Assembly: GCA_963850915.1 (NCBI GenBank)
Contig: CAWKND010000006.1
Location: forward strand, 62,001 to 126,000
Source of the DNA: CAVTWH01 sp963850915
Lineage (GTDB): Bacteria > Actinomycetota > Actinomycetes > Mycobacteriales > Micromonosporaceae
DNA length: 64,000 nucleotides
Direction: 5' to 3'
Shown here: in pieces, positions 26,980-36,339 of the stretch
Layout of the letters: each line of letters opens with the position of its first letter
Numbering within the stretch: the first letter of the stretch is position 1
Notes under the pieces: model-generated
Seen by the model: only the letters and a program-made list of their open reading frames with translations
Told to the model about the DNA's origin: nothing
Database searches by the model: none
Program-made: the position numbers and the translations under genes

Positions 26980-27453
26980 ATGACTCGTCCGACCGCGCGG
27001 CTTGGTGTCCTGATGGGCGCGAGTGTGGCCGCTGCCGTACTGTTTGTCCTGGCCACCACCGGGGCGCGGGCCGATTCGGCGGCGCCCCTGGGTCTGCCCG
27101 CGCGGCCGGTACCGACCATCGTCCCCGACGGTACGGTCTGCTACGAGTTCCCACCGGGCCACGGATGCGCGATTCGGCTGCGGCTGTCCGGCCCAGTCGA
27201 CACGGCGACGAGGCTCGTGGTCAGCACGTCCGACGGTACGGCCCGGGCGGGCGTCGACTATTCGCCACTGAACCAGCTCCTGGTTGTCATACCGGCGGGT
27301 GAGACAGGTGTCGACGTTCGGGTGGCCATCGTCGCCGACAGCATCGCAGAAGGCGACGAGACCTTCACCCTGCTGGTCTCGTCGGCCAGCGAACCCGGCC
27401 GGATCCTCTCCCGCAACCCCGTCGTCATCCGGGACGGTGCCCCGCCGAAGTAG
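26980..27453 (+). CDS. Secreted single Calx-beta domain protein
   Basis: 157 residues: Sec signal peptide (LGVLMGASVAAAVLFVLATTGARA) and then one Calx-beta domain with the diagnostic DGTARAGVDYSPLNQLLVVIPAGET and ADSIAEGDETFTLLV. The domain binds calcium in larger surface proteins; here it stands alone, with two Cys (VCYEFPPGHGCAI) that could form a disulfide. Start ATG 26980 or GTG 26977. Ends 19 bases before the stop of the convergent BTAD regulator. Function unknown. Confidence 0.82.
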   Translation: MTRPTARLGVLMGASVAAAVLFVLATTGARADSAAPLGLPARPVPTIVPDGTVCYEFPPGHGCAIRLRLSGPVDTATRLVVSTSDGTARAGVDYSPLNQLLVVIPAGETGVDVRVAIVADSIAEGDETFTLLVSSASEPGRILSRNPVVIRDGAPPK

Positions 27454-27472
27454 CCACCGCCGCACTGTCGGC

Positions 27473-30400
27473 TCATACCCGCACCGGCCTGCCAGCCGGC
27501 AGGCGGCCCGCGAGCTCGTCCGCCTCGCTGGTGGCGTTCTCCTTGCGCAGCAGGTCGATGGCGGTACGCCAGTGCCATTCGGCGCGGTCGGGATCGCCTC
27601 GTCGCCGCTCGACCTCGCCCAGCAGGCGATGTACCTGGGCCTCCTCGTACCGATCGGGGGTGAGCTGGCGCAGGGCGAGCGCGGTGTGCAGGTCGTACCG
27701 CGCGGCGGTCAGGTCCCCGTCGTCGAGTTGAGCGCGTCCGAGGTGGCAGCGGGTCACCGCCTCCAGGTGCTGATCGCCAACTTCACGGGCCAGGGTGAGC
27801 GCCGCACCCAACTGTTCCAGAGCAGCGCTTCGCCGGCCCTGGTCGAGCAGGGCCTGCCCCAGCCCGGTCATCATCTCTGCTTCGTGCCGCCGATCGCCGA
27901 GCTGCCGGTACTCCTCGTGCGCCCGAGCGAAGTAGTCGACGGCGCCGTCCGGGTCACCCTGGCCCAGCGAGGCCTCACCGAGGCTGTGCAGCACAGCCGC
28001 CTGCAGCCAGCGGTTCCCGATGTCGCGGCTGAGCCCCAGTGCCCGTAGCAGGTCGGGGGCGCCCCGCCCGGCCTCGCCCATCCGGACGTAGGTGTGGCCG
28101 GTGTTGTTGAGCGCCAACGCCACCCCGAGGTGGTTTCCGTTGCTGCTGTGTACCGCCAGTGCCTGCCCGAAAGCCTCCACGGCGGCGTCGAACTGGCGCA
28201 GTCCACTGTGGGCGGCGGCGATGTTGTTGTACACGTGGCCCTCGCCGCGTCGGTCCTGCGCCGCCCGCATCAGCGGGAGTGCCAGGTGCAGCTGCTCCAA
28301 GGCCCGGTCGTACTGGCGGGTCATGATGTACGCCACGCCGAGCGCGCTGCGCATGAGGCCGTGCAAGCCCGGATCGTCGCCGTTCCCGGCGGCCTGTACC
28401 GCCCACTGGCAGATCTGTACCCGCTCGGTCCAGTGGCCGCGTACGTCGTAGAAGCCGGTCAACAGGTAGGTCAGCTGAGCCGCGGCCGGACCCGGTCCAT
28501 GCTCGGCCGCGTGCCGGATGACCAGCGGCAGGTTCTCCCGCTCGGTGTCCAGGAAGGCGAGGGCCGCGGGCCGGTCGGCCGGGAACGGCAGCTCGCCGGG
28601 TGGATACTCCAGTACCGGAGTGACCCGGTCGCGGCCGGGATCTATCAGCTGGTTGGCGGCGTACGCCATGGCCAGGTACCAGTCCAGGGCCCGGGTCAGG
28701 GTCTCGTCGCGGTTCGGCGCCGGGTCGTCCATCGTGGCGCGCTGCTGCGCGAACAAGCGGACCAGGTCGTGGCAGCCGTACCTGTCCGCTGCGACTTCGG
28801 TGATCAGGTGAGCGCCGAGCAGCTCATCGAGGGCCAGCCGGGTAGCCGCCGTCGAGGTACCGGCCAGGGCGGCCGCGAGCTGCGTGTGCACGGTACCGGC
28901 CGGGGCCAGCCCGAGCTGCCGGAACAGTCGGGCAGCCGGATCGGTCAATGAGCCGTAGGCGCTGGCGAAGACGGCTCGTACGCTGCGCGAGTCGCCGTCG
29001 ACAGTGAACCGGTCGAGCCGGTCCGCTCCGCTCAGCTCCGTCACCAGTTGCCGGGCCGTGCGGTGCGGTGCACCGGCCAGCTTCGCCGCGGCGATGCGCA
29101 GCGCCAGTGGCAGTCGGTCGCATACCTCGCTCAGCTCGGCGACGGCGTCGGGATCGCCGCCGACCTGTTCGGCGCTGAGCAGTCCGCGCAGCAGCGCCTG
29201 CGCCTCCCCGCCGGTCAGCGCCGCCAACCGGATCAGGCGTACCGCGTGGTGAGCGACGAGCGAGTGCAGCGGGTGCCGGCTGGTAACCATGAGCAGGTTC
29301 CCGGTACCGGCCGGTACCAGCGGGAGGATGCGGTCGATCGGGCCACCGTTGTCCAGGACGATCAGTACCCGCCGCTCATGCAGCACGGAACGGTACAGGC
29401 TGCCCCGCTCGTCGATGTCGCTCGGGATCCGGTCGGCCGGGATGCCGAGGCTACGCAGCAGGTAGGACAAGGTGTCCTCGGGCGACGCGGCCCGCTGCGA
29501 CTCGTGCCCACGCAGGTCGACGAAGAGCTGGCCGTCGGGGAACCGATCGGCGACCCGATGAGCCCAGTGCACAGCGAGTGCGGTCTTGCCGATGCCGGCA
29601 GCCCCGGAGATCGCGACCACGCGGGTGTCGCGATGCTCGCCCGCGACCACCTCGTCGAGGAGGGCCAGCTCCTGGCTGCGGCCGGTAAAGTGCCCGACCG
29701 GGGCGGGCAGCTGGGCCGGGCGCGGCATCGGCGGAGGCCCGGCCGGATTACCCCGATCGGCGGCACTGGGGATCGCGTCGCCGCCCGGCTGCGCGCAGGG
29801 TCGAGAGTCAACTCAGCGTCTCGGCGCAGGATCCCGGTGTGCAGGCGGATCAGCTCCGGATCGGGGTCGGTGCCGAACTGCTCCACCAGCTGGGCCTGTA
29901 GCCGCCGGTACACCTCGAGTGCCGCGGCGTGCCGGCCACACCGGTACAGCGCGAGCATGAGCAGACCGACCAGCCGTTCCCGTACCGGATGGGTGACCAG
30001 CAGCCGCTCCAGCTCCACCGGCGCCGCCGCGTGCTGACCCAGCCGCAGCCGGGCGTCCCACAGGTCCTCGATCGCGGTGAGCCGGGCCTCGGCGAGCCGC
30101 TCGACCTCTGCGACGGCCCAGCCGGTCGTCTGGGTGGCGGCCAGTGCGGGCTCCTGTCGCCACAGGGCGAGGCCGGTACCGAGCAGCCGCGCCGCGCGCT
30201 CGCAGTCGCTGTCGGCCAGCGCGTCCCGGCCTTGGCGGGCGTACTCCTCGAAGACCAGCGCGTCAACGGTCGACCTGGCCACCATGAGGGCGTATCCGGT
30301 CTCTGTGGTGACCAGCATGTTCGGCAGTCCGCACGCGTCGAGCGCCTGCCGTACCCGGGCGACGTGACTGTGCAGGGAACGAGTGGCGGTCCGCGGCGGA

Positions 30401-30597
30401 TCGTCGCCCCACAGGGCATCGACCAGTCGCCACGTCGGTACCGTCGCCTCGGCGTGCAGCGCCAGTAGGCCGACGACCGCGCGCTGCCGGGCGCCGACGA
30501 GCGGCGCGGGCCCTCGTGCCCCGGTGACCAGCACCGGGCCGAGCACACCGACCACCAGCTGTGTCGGACCGTCGAGTACCGGCAGGATTGGTCGCAC
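27473..30597 (-). pseudogene. Second AfsR/SARP-type BTAD regulator, split by a one-base frameshift
   Basis: N-terminal frame (GTG 30597, ribosome site GGAAGGGGGAG): winged helix VGVLGPVLVTGARG and BTAD domain through GILRRDAELTLDP. Second frame: PVGHFTGRSQELALLDEV, P-loop GAAGIGKTALAV, Walker B VLIVLDN, then TPR repeats (NNIAAAHSGLRQFDAAVEAFGQAL and similar). The frames part in the linker; adding one C to the CCC at 29738-29740 (plus strand) would read ...IRPGPPPMPRPAQLP and restore a ~1040-residue AfsR-like protein. As written, the DNA-binding and ATPase halves are separate. Divergent from the secreted protein gene at 30866. Confidence 0.87.
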
Positions 30598-30865
30598 GGC
30601 TCCCCCTTCCGTTTCCGCAACGTAACCGGAGTAGGCAAGGTCGTCTATCTGTGGCCCGACGGCAGTCGTCACCTGTGATCTGGTTTGTCACGGAACGGAC
30701 CACCTGTGCGGGAGCTGCTGTCCACGTCCCGACAGCCGGTATTGCCGCAGCCTCCGACAACCGGGCCGCAACCCCGCGACAACCGGGCTACCGCAGGTTG
30801 ACGGATGTGCCGGCAGCGGACCGGCGCGCAGGGACACCCCTGCCACCCACGTCAGAGGAGACATC

Positions 30866-31465
30866 ATGCGGCGAATCCGCCGACTACTCCTGGCCGCCGC
30901 CTCGGTGGCTGTCGGACTGTTGCTCGTCACACCCACTGCGGCGCAGGCAAAGCCCGTCGCGCAGCCGTACGCACTGGTGGATCGCGCCGGGATCGGGCAG
31001 GCCGGGTACGTCGACATCGACGGCGTACAGATCGTCATCTGCGCCAAGTGCTACGTGTGGATCGGGGAAGTGGTGGTCGACCAGCCCGACCCGGTCGTCA
31101 AGCAGGTCAACCAGGCGCTCTTCGCCGGCCTGCAGGACCTCGGCTATGCGGCGGCCAGCACCGACCCCGCGGTCCAGACCCGGTACCGGAATGCCGCACT
31201 CAGCGCTTTCAGCACCGCGGCGACACTGACCGGCCGCGGCGGCCTACGCACCGGCCAGGTCGGCTACTTCGACGCCGGCCGCGGCGTGACCGTAGCGCAG
31301 AACCTGCCCTGGCTCGCCGCGGCCGCCCAGGACATCGTCGACGGAGTCGGCATCGTGGCCGAGTCACCCACCCTGCCGCTGCCGCCGCCCCGGGCCGCTG
31401 CCGCGATGGCCCAGTTCGACGAGGCATACCAGGAACTGGCCACCGAGAAGCCGATCGGCAACTGA
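30866..31465 (+). CDS. Secreted protein of unknown function
   Basis: 199 residues with a clear Sec signal peptide (RRIRRLLLAAASVAVGLLL, cleavage after AQA) and a mature domain of about 170 residues with one CxxC pair (ICAKCYVW). No known family recognised. ATG 30866 has AGAGGAG at the right distance. Divergent from the broken BTAD regulator and closed by a strong hairpin, so it is a single-gene unit. Confidence 0.8.
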   Translation: MRRIRRLLLAAASVAVGLLLVTPTAAQAKPVAQPYALVDRAGIGQAGYVDIDGVQIVICAKCYVWIGEVVVDQPDPVVKQVNQALFAGLQDLGYAAASTDPAVQTRYRNAALSAFSTAATLTGRGGLRTGQVGYFDAGRGVTVAQNLPWLAAAAQDIVDGVGIVAESPTLPLPPPRAAAAMAQFDEAYQELATEKPIGN

Positions 31466-31494
31466 CTGCCCGGCGAACACCAGCGTGGTCTCGC

Positions 31495-31536
31495 AGTGCG
31501 GCCGGACCGGGTACCCACCGGTCCGGCCGCCGCACT
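31495..31536 (+). terminator. Strong GC hairpin terminator
   Basis: AGTGCGGCCGGACCGG (31495-31510) pairs with the sequence at 31518-31536 with one bulged base and a seven-base loop. It begins 30 bases after the stop of the secreted protein gene and has no T run, as usual in actinobacteria. Confidence 0.6.
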
Positions 31537-31750
31537 GTCGCCGCCGTACCCACTCCAGGCGTGAGTCACTCGTGGCCGCAGGCTGTCCAACGCCGGATCC
31601 TGGCCGACTTCCAGGTACCCCACGCGTACTTCGACGGATACCCGCCGACGGAGAGGTACCTATCGTCGGTGGACGGGGGCATCCACCCGATGACTCCGCT
31701 CACCCGCGCCAGTGCGGTCATAGGTTCGACGAGTCCAGATCGGAACGCCC

Positions 31751-33851
31751 ATGCCTCGCCCCATCACTGGTGCACGCCGATCACTGCCGAGCCCCGCACC
31801 CCGGTGCCGCCCGGCCGGACCAGCCGGCGGCCTACGCGCGTGGTCGGCGCTCATCGTGCTGCCGGTCGTCGTGGTGGCGGCGCTCACCAGTTGTACCAAG
31901 GGTTCGCCGCCGACCACCCACCATCCCGCGACTGTCCACGTGGTACCCGCTGGCGCCACGGCCCCTGTTGACGCGGCCACCTGGGCGTTGGCGGATCGGC
32001 TGTCCACCGTGGCCTACACCCAGGACACCACCACGGCGCTGGTTGCCGTACTGGCACGCTCGGGGGTGGCCACCTTCGCCGATCCGGGTACCACCAGGCC
32101 CGACATGGCGGTGGCGAACCCGGTTAGCCCGCTACAACTCCTCGACTTCCAGACGCACGCGCTGGCCGTAGGAGCGTGGGCGCGAGCCGGCTACACCGGC
32201 GCCGAACTCGACGCCATGGTGTCCGCAACGCCGGTACTCCCAGGGGTGCCAACCACATCGCAGCTGCTGGCCGGCTACGTGGCCGCCGTCGACACCCCCG
32301 GCGCTGCCGTAGCGCGCGCGCTGATGTCCGGGCAGAACCTGCTCGAAGCCCGAGACACTGCGCTTCCCAACCGTGGTGCTGGTGCTGTACGCGGCTGACT
32401 TCGCGGACAACGCGGACCCCGGCCGCACCGCGACCGTGGCTCCCGACCCCAGCAAGGCCGGTGCGGCGGGGGCGACCGGTCCGGGCGCGCTGACCGAGGT
32501 GGGGATCAAGGTTCAAGAACAGACCGGCGGCCTCTGCTCGGACACCGCGGGCTTCATCAGCCGGACAATCAACAACCTCTTCGAGTACCTGAAGGTCGCC
32601 AACCCGAGCGGTCTGGGCATCATCTGGAACGGGATCGTCGCGTACGGCCCGCAACTCGTCTTCAAAGGCATCGGCCTGGTCACCGACGGGCTGCTCGCCA
32701 CTGTCCGCAGTATCGCCGGCACCATCGCCACGATCGCTGAACAGGTCGCGACCCTGCTGCCGTACGCCATCAAGGTGACCGCCACCGGCGACGGCGCGGG
32801 CGCCACCTTCAACCTCGGTCCCGACCCGCTGCCCGGCAGGTTCACCGCCACGATCAGCGCAGGTGACCTACCCACCTGGCCGGCCGTACTGGCTGACTGT
32901 GCCAAGACCCTCGACGTCGCGCTGCCCGACTTCCGCCCCAACGGCATACCACTGACCTGGGGTCCGCTCGACCCGTCCACCGAGCCCCTCCTGGGGCCGG
33001 CCGGGTCTGCCCAGGACAGCACCACGACTGACGCCAGCGGGCAATCATCCTGGGAGTTCCGTACCAGCCCCGACCCCGGCGACCCGACCGGCGAACAGCG
33101 CAACCAGGTCGACGCGATGACCGTCACGGCGCACCGGCCCAACATCCAGCAGGCCCGGGACCGCCTCACCAAGGCGCTGCTCGCCCCCATTCCGGCTCAG
33201 CTACGGGGATTCGTCGCCGGCCAGTTCCAGCAGTCGGCGGACGCCCTGCAGGCCAGGCTCGACAAACTCCTCGACGCCCGGGGCAGCGGCAACGCCGATC
33301 TCGTCTACCACGCACGGGCAAAGCCCACCCCGACGCGCTCCGGGAGCTGCACACCCAGTCCCGTCCCACCGGGGACATACACCGGGACCGCCGTCAACAT
33401 CTTCACCGAGAGTTTTCCGACGACCGGGGGTGCTCTCGTCGATCACAACAACTTCAGCGGGCCGGTGACCCTCTCGGTCGCGAAGGACGGCGCGCTGAGC
33501 GGTACCTGGACCTACCAGTCGCAGGAGTCCTTCCAGGAAGATGTCAGCGCCAACGGTGTGGGGCTGCACGCACACCGCGACTCGACCTGGGCGATGACCG
33601 GTGGCACGTTCATCGGTACCGCGTGCAACCTCGGCGTCTCGGCCGGCTCGCTGGTCAGACTGACCTGTGTCGCGAACCTCAGCACACTCTGTGACGACGA
33701 CGAGACGCCGCAGAGCCAGGCGGTACTGCCCGGCTTGGGCGCTCCGCTTTCGGTATCACCGGGCCACGTGACCTGGCAGTGGCAGAGCAACGCGTCGGAC
33801 GGCAACTACACGGACACCTTCACCATCAGCGTGAACGGTCCGCGGGGGTAG
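31751..33851 (+). pseudogene. Large lipoprotein, frameshifted near 32360
   Basis: The first frame starts at ATG 31751 with a signal and lipobox ALTSC, then about 170 residues of helical sequence ending in LLEARDTA before going out of frame and stopping at 32398. The second frame reads LRFPTVVLVLYAADFADNAD and runs 480 more residues to 33851; its end has repeating beta strands (GPVTLSVAKDGALSGTWTYQ, TWQWQSNASDGNY). A single extra base around 32345-32360 explains the break. Intact, it would be a ~700-residue surface lipoprotein with a hydrophobic helical middle (KGIGLVTDGLLATVRSIAG). No family recognised. Confidence 0.7.
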
Positions 33852-33887
33852 CCGGCTTTCGACTGCTGCTGGCGCTAGCTTGCAGTC

Positions 33888-33921
33888 AATAGCCGATCCC
33901 GTATAGTCGGAACCGGCTATT
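33888..33921. promoter_or_regulatory. Inverted repeat bracketing the PadR-2 promoter
   Basis: AATAGCCG (33888-33895) and CGGCTATT (33914-33921) are perfect inverted arms, 18 bases apart, with a -10-like TATAGT (33902-33907) between them. A dimeric repressor on the arms would block the promoter, so autoregulation by the following PadR gene is likely. Confidence 0.6.
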
Positions 33922-33930
33922 AAGGGACCG

Positions 33931-34575
33931 GTGACACAGATGGCGACCCGAAAGATCTCCAACACGCTGGCGCTGGCAGTGCTGGGGCTGCTGCAGGAAC
34001 GGTCGATGCATCCATATGAGATGGCGGCCACGCTGCGGGAGCGACACAAGGACAGCAGCTTCAAGGTCAATTCCGGGACGCTGTACGACACGGTCGAGGC
34101 GCTCGTCCGGCATGGCTGGATCGACTCGGTGGAGACCGCGCGAGAAGGCAGGCGGCCGGAGCGGACCGTCTACGCACCCACCGAGCTGGGACAGGGCGAG
34201 TTCATTCGGTGGATCGACGAACTCATCCGCACGCCTATCACGGAGTACCCGAAATTCATGGCCGCGGTGTCCTACCTCGGCGCGCTGGGGCCAGACGGGG
34301 CGGCGGACGCGTTGACCGAACGCGCGGGACACCTCGACAAGCGGATCGAACAGACCAAGGCGGTACTGGCCGACACGGTCGGTTCCGGCGCGGTACCGCG
34401 GCTGTTCATGATCGAAGTCGAATGCGCGCTGCACGCCTGGGAAGCGGAGCTGATCTGGACGCGGAAGACCATCACCGAGATCCGCGAAAACACCCTGTTC
34501 TGGCCCCAGGTCGAGCGAACCGAACAGGGATGGACCTGGTCCGCCCCGCACGGACAGCAGGGACTCGCCAAGTGA
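33931..34575 (+). CDS. PadR family regulator with C-terminal dimerisation domain
   Basis: 214 residues: PadR winged helix (LALAVLGLLQERSMHPYEMAATLRERH, FKVNSGTLYDTVEALVRHGWI) and a long helical C-terminal domain like the AphA/vir_act_alpha type. The stop overlaps the start of the FAD monooxygenase gene (GTGA), so regulator and enzyme are one transcript. Such pairs typically sense the drug or aromatic compound that the enzyme modifies (inference). Confidence 0.92.
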   Translation: MTQMATRKISNTLALAVLGLLQERSMHPYEMAATLRERHKDSSFKVNSGTLYDTVEALVRHGWIDSVETAREGRRPERTVYAPTELGQGEFIRWIDELIRTPITEYPKFMAAVSYLGALGPDGAADALTERAGHLDKRIEQTKAVLADTVGSGAVPRLFMIEVECALHAWEAELIWTRKTITEIRENTLFWPQVERTEQGWTWSAPHGQQGLAK

Positions 34576-36065
34576 CCGAAGTGCTGATCGTCGGGGCCGG
34601 CCCGGCCGGGCTCCTGCTCGCCAGCGAACTCCAACTCGCCGGCGTACGCACGGTCCTGATCGAACGCCATCCGCAGCGGCCAGATTTCTGCCGCGGCTTC
34701 AACCTCAACGCCCGCGCCCTGGACCTGCTTGCGCGACGCGGCCTCGCCGTCCGGCTGATCGGCGAGGGCTGGCCAGTCCCGCACGCCGCCTTCTCCGGCC
34801 TGCCGGTGACGCTCAGCCTCGCCGGCACGCGCACCGACCACCCGTACACGTTGGGAATCCCGCAGACCCGGGTCGAGGAGATCCTCGAGGCACACGCGCT
34901 CGAGCTGGGAGCAGACATCCGCCGCGGACACCAATTGCGTGCCCTGCAACAGGATTGCGAATCCGCGACCGCAACAGTCGCCACCCGCGACGGCGAATAC
35001 CGCCTCCAGGCCCAATACCTGGTCGGCTGCGACGGCGGCCGCAGCACCGTCCGCAAGCAAGCGGGGATCGCCTTCCCGGGTACCGAGGCAACCCGCTTCT
35101 GGCTGCTCGGCGACGTCGAACTCGCCGAGCCCGAGGCGCTGCCACCCGGCCCGAACACCGGACCGGGCGGGACTGTCGTCGTCATTCCCCGCCCCGGCTA
35201 CGTCAGGATCATCACCGCCGACCGGGAACCGCCCGCCGACAAAGACTCTCCGGTCACCCTGGACCTACTGCAAACCGCGGTGGACGACGCGCTCGGCCGG
35301 CACGTCCAGCTGTGCGGCGCACGGTGGTTGACCCGGTTCGGAAACGCAGCCCGGCAGGCAGCCGAGTACCTGCGCGGCCGGGTCATTCTGGCCGGCGACG
35401 CCGCGCACATCCACCCGCCGGCCGGCGCCATCGGCGTCAACGCCGCCCTCGACGACGCGTTCAACCTCGGCTGGAAACTCGCCGCCACAGTGCGCGGCGG
35501 ATCGCCGGCACACCTGCTCGACAGCTACCACACCGAACGCCACACGGCCGGCGCGTTGGTGCTGGCCAACACCCAGGCCCAAGTGCTGCTCGGCGAGGGC
35601 GACAGCGACACGCGGCTGCGGCCACTGACCGACCTGCTCACCCGGATCGCCAACCACCCCGCCGGCAACCGCGCCCTCGCCGAGACCATCACCGGCCTGG
35701 ACACCCGCTACGACATGGTCCCCGACACCACCCACCCGTGGCTGGGCCGCCTGGCGCCCGACCTCGTGCTGACCACCGACACCGGCAACACCAACCTGGC
35801 CACGCTGCTGGCCTCCGGCCGCTGGCTGCTGGTCGACCTGACCCAGGAAGGCGACGTCCGCCGTACGGCCGCGGGATGGGCCAACCGGATCCACGTCGTC
35901 GACGCGACCTGCCCCGACCATCCCGAACTCCGCGCCATCCTGCTGCGCCCAGACGGCCACACCGCGTGGCTGCACACCACAGACGACAACCACACCGACA
36001 GCCTGCAACAGGCGCTGGCGCACTGGCACGGCCCAGCCGACTGCGGAGGCTCAGGGCTTGCCTGA
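34572..36065 (+). CDS. FAD-dependent monooxygenase (PgaE / rifampicin-monooxygenase-like)
   Basis: 497 residues: VTEVLIVGAGPAGLLLASEL, the DG motif VGCDGGRSTVRKQAG, and ILAGDAAHIHPPAGAIGVNA with DDAFNLGWKLAA, plus a thioredoxin-like C-terminal domain (DLVLTTDTGNTNLATLLASGRWLLV). This is the group that hydroxylates aromatic polyketides and inactivates rifamycins or tetracyclines. GTG 34572 overlaps the PadR stop. A resistance role is plausible because of the coupled repressor, but the substrate is not shown by sequence. Confidence 0.92.
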   Translation: MTEVLIVGAGPAGLLLASELQLAGVRTVLIERHPQRPDFCRGFNLNARALDLLARRGLAVRLIGEGWPVPHAAFSGLPVTLSLAGTRTDHPYTLGIPQTRVEEILEAHALELGADIRRGHQLRALQQDCESATATVATRDGEYRLQAQYLVGCDGGRSTVRKQAGIAFPGTEATRFWLLGDVELAEPEALPPGPNTGPGGTVVVIPRPGYVRIITADREPPADKDSPVTLDLLQTAVDDALGRHVQLCGARWLTRFGNAARQAAEYLRGRVILAGDAAHIHPPAGAIGVNAALDDAFNLGWKLAATVRGGSPAHLLDSYHTERHTAGALVLANTQAQVLLGEGDSDTRLRPLTDLLTRIANHPAGNRALAETITGLDTRYDMVPDTTHPWLGRLAPDLVLTTDTGNTNLATLLASGRWLLVDLTQEGDVRRTAAGWANRIHVVDATCPDHPELRAILLRPDGHTAWLHTTDDNHTDSLQQALAHWHGPADCGGSGLA

Positions 36066-36339
36066 GTCAGATCCATGGATCTCGCCCGCCGCCAGCCGCT
36101 CGCCCGCTGTCAGCCGCTCGCCGGCCCGCGCCGCGGGTACCGGCGCCGCTGCGACGGCCATCCGCCCCATCGGGTGATGGCCGCGGCCGGATCGACCGGA
36201 ACAGGCCCGTACCGGCCGACGCGGCGACCCTCGATCCCGAGAATGCCCGACGACTCGCCGCCGCCACCGCCACCGCCACCGCCACCGCAGACCTTCTCGC
36301 ATGGATTACGCCCTGACCTCGCGGCCGCGGGGGAGCGGC
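36066..36339. repeat. Non-coding spacer with palindrome and CCACCG microsatellite
   Basis: Holds a perfect 14-base palindrome AGATCCATGGATCT (36069-36082), an imperfect repeat of CAGCCGCTCGCC (from about 36094 and 36111), and about four and a half CCACCG units (36259-36289). Open frames here on both strands are low-complexity (Pro, Arg or Ala-Thr runs) and I do not call any gene. The palindrome lies 4 bases after the FAD monooxygenase stop and may help end that transcript. Confidence 0.4.
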
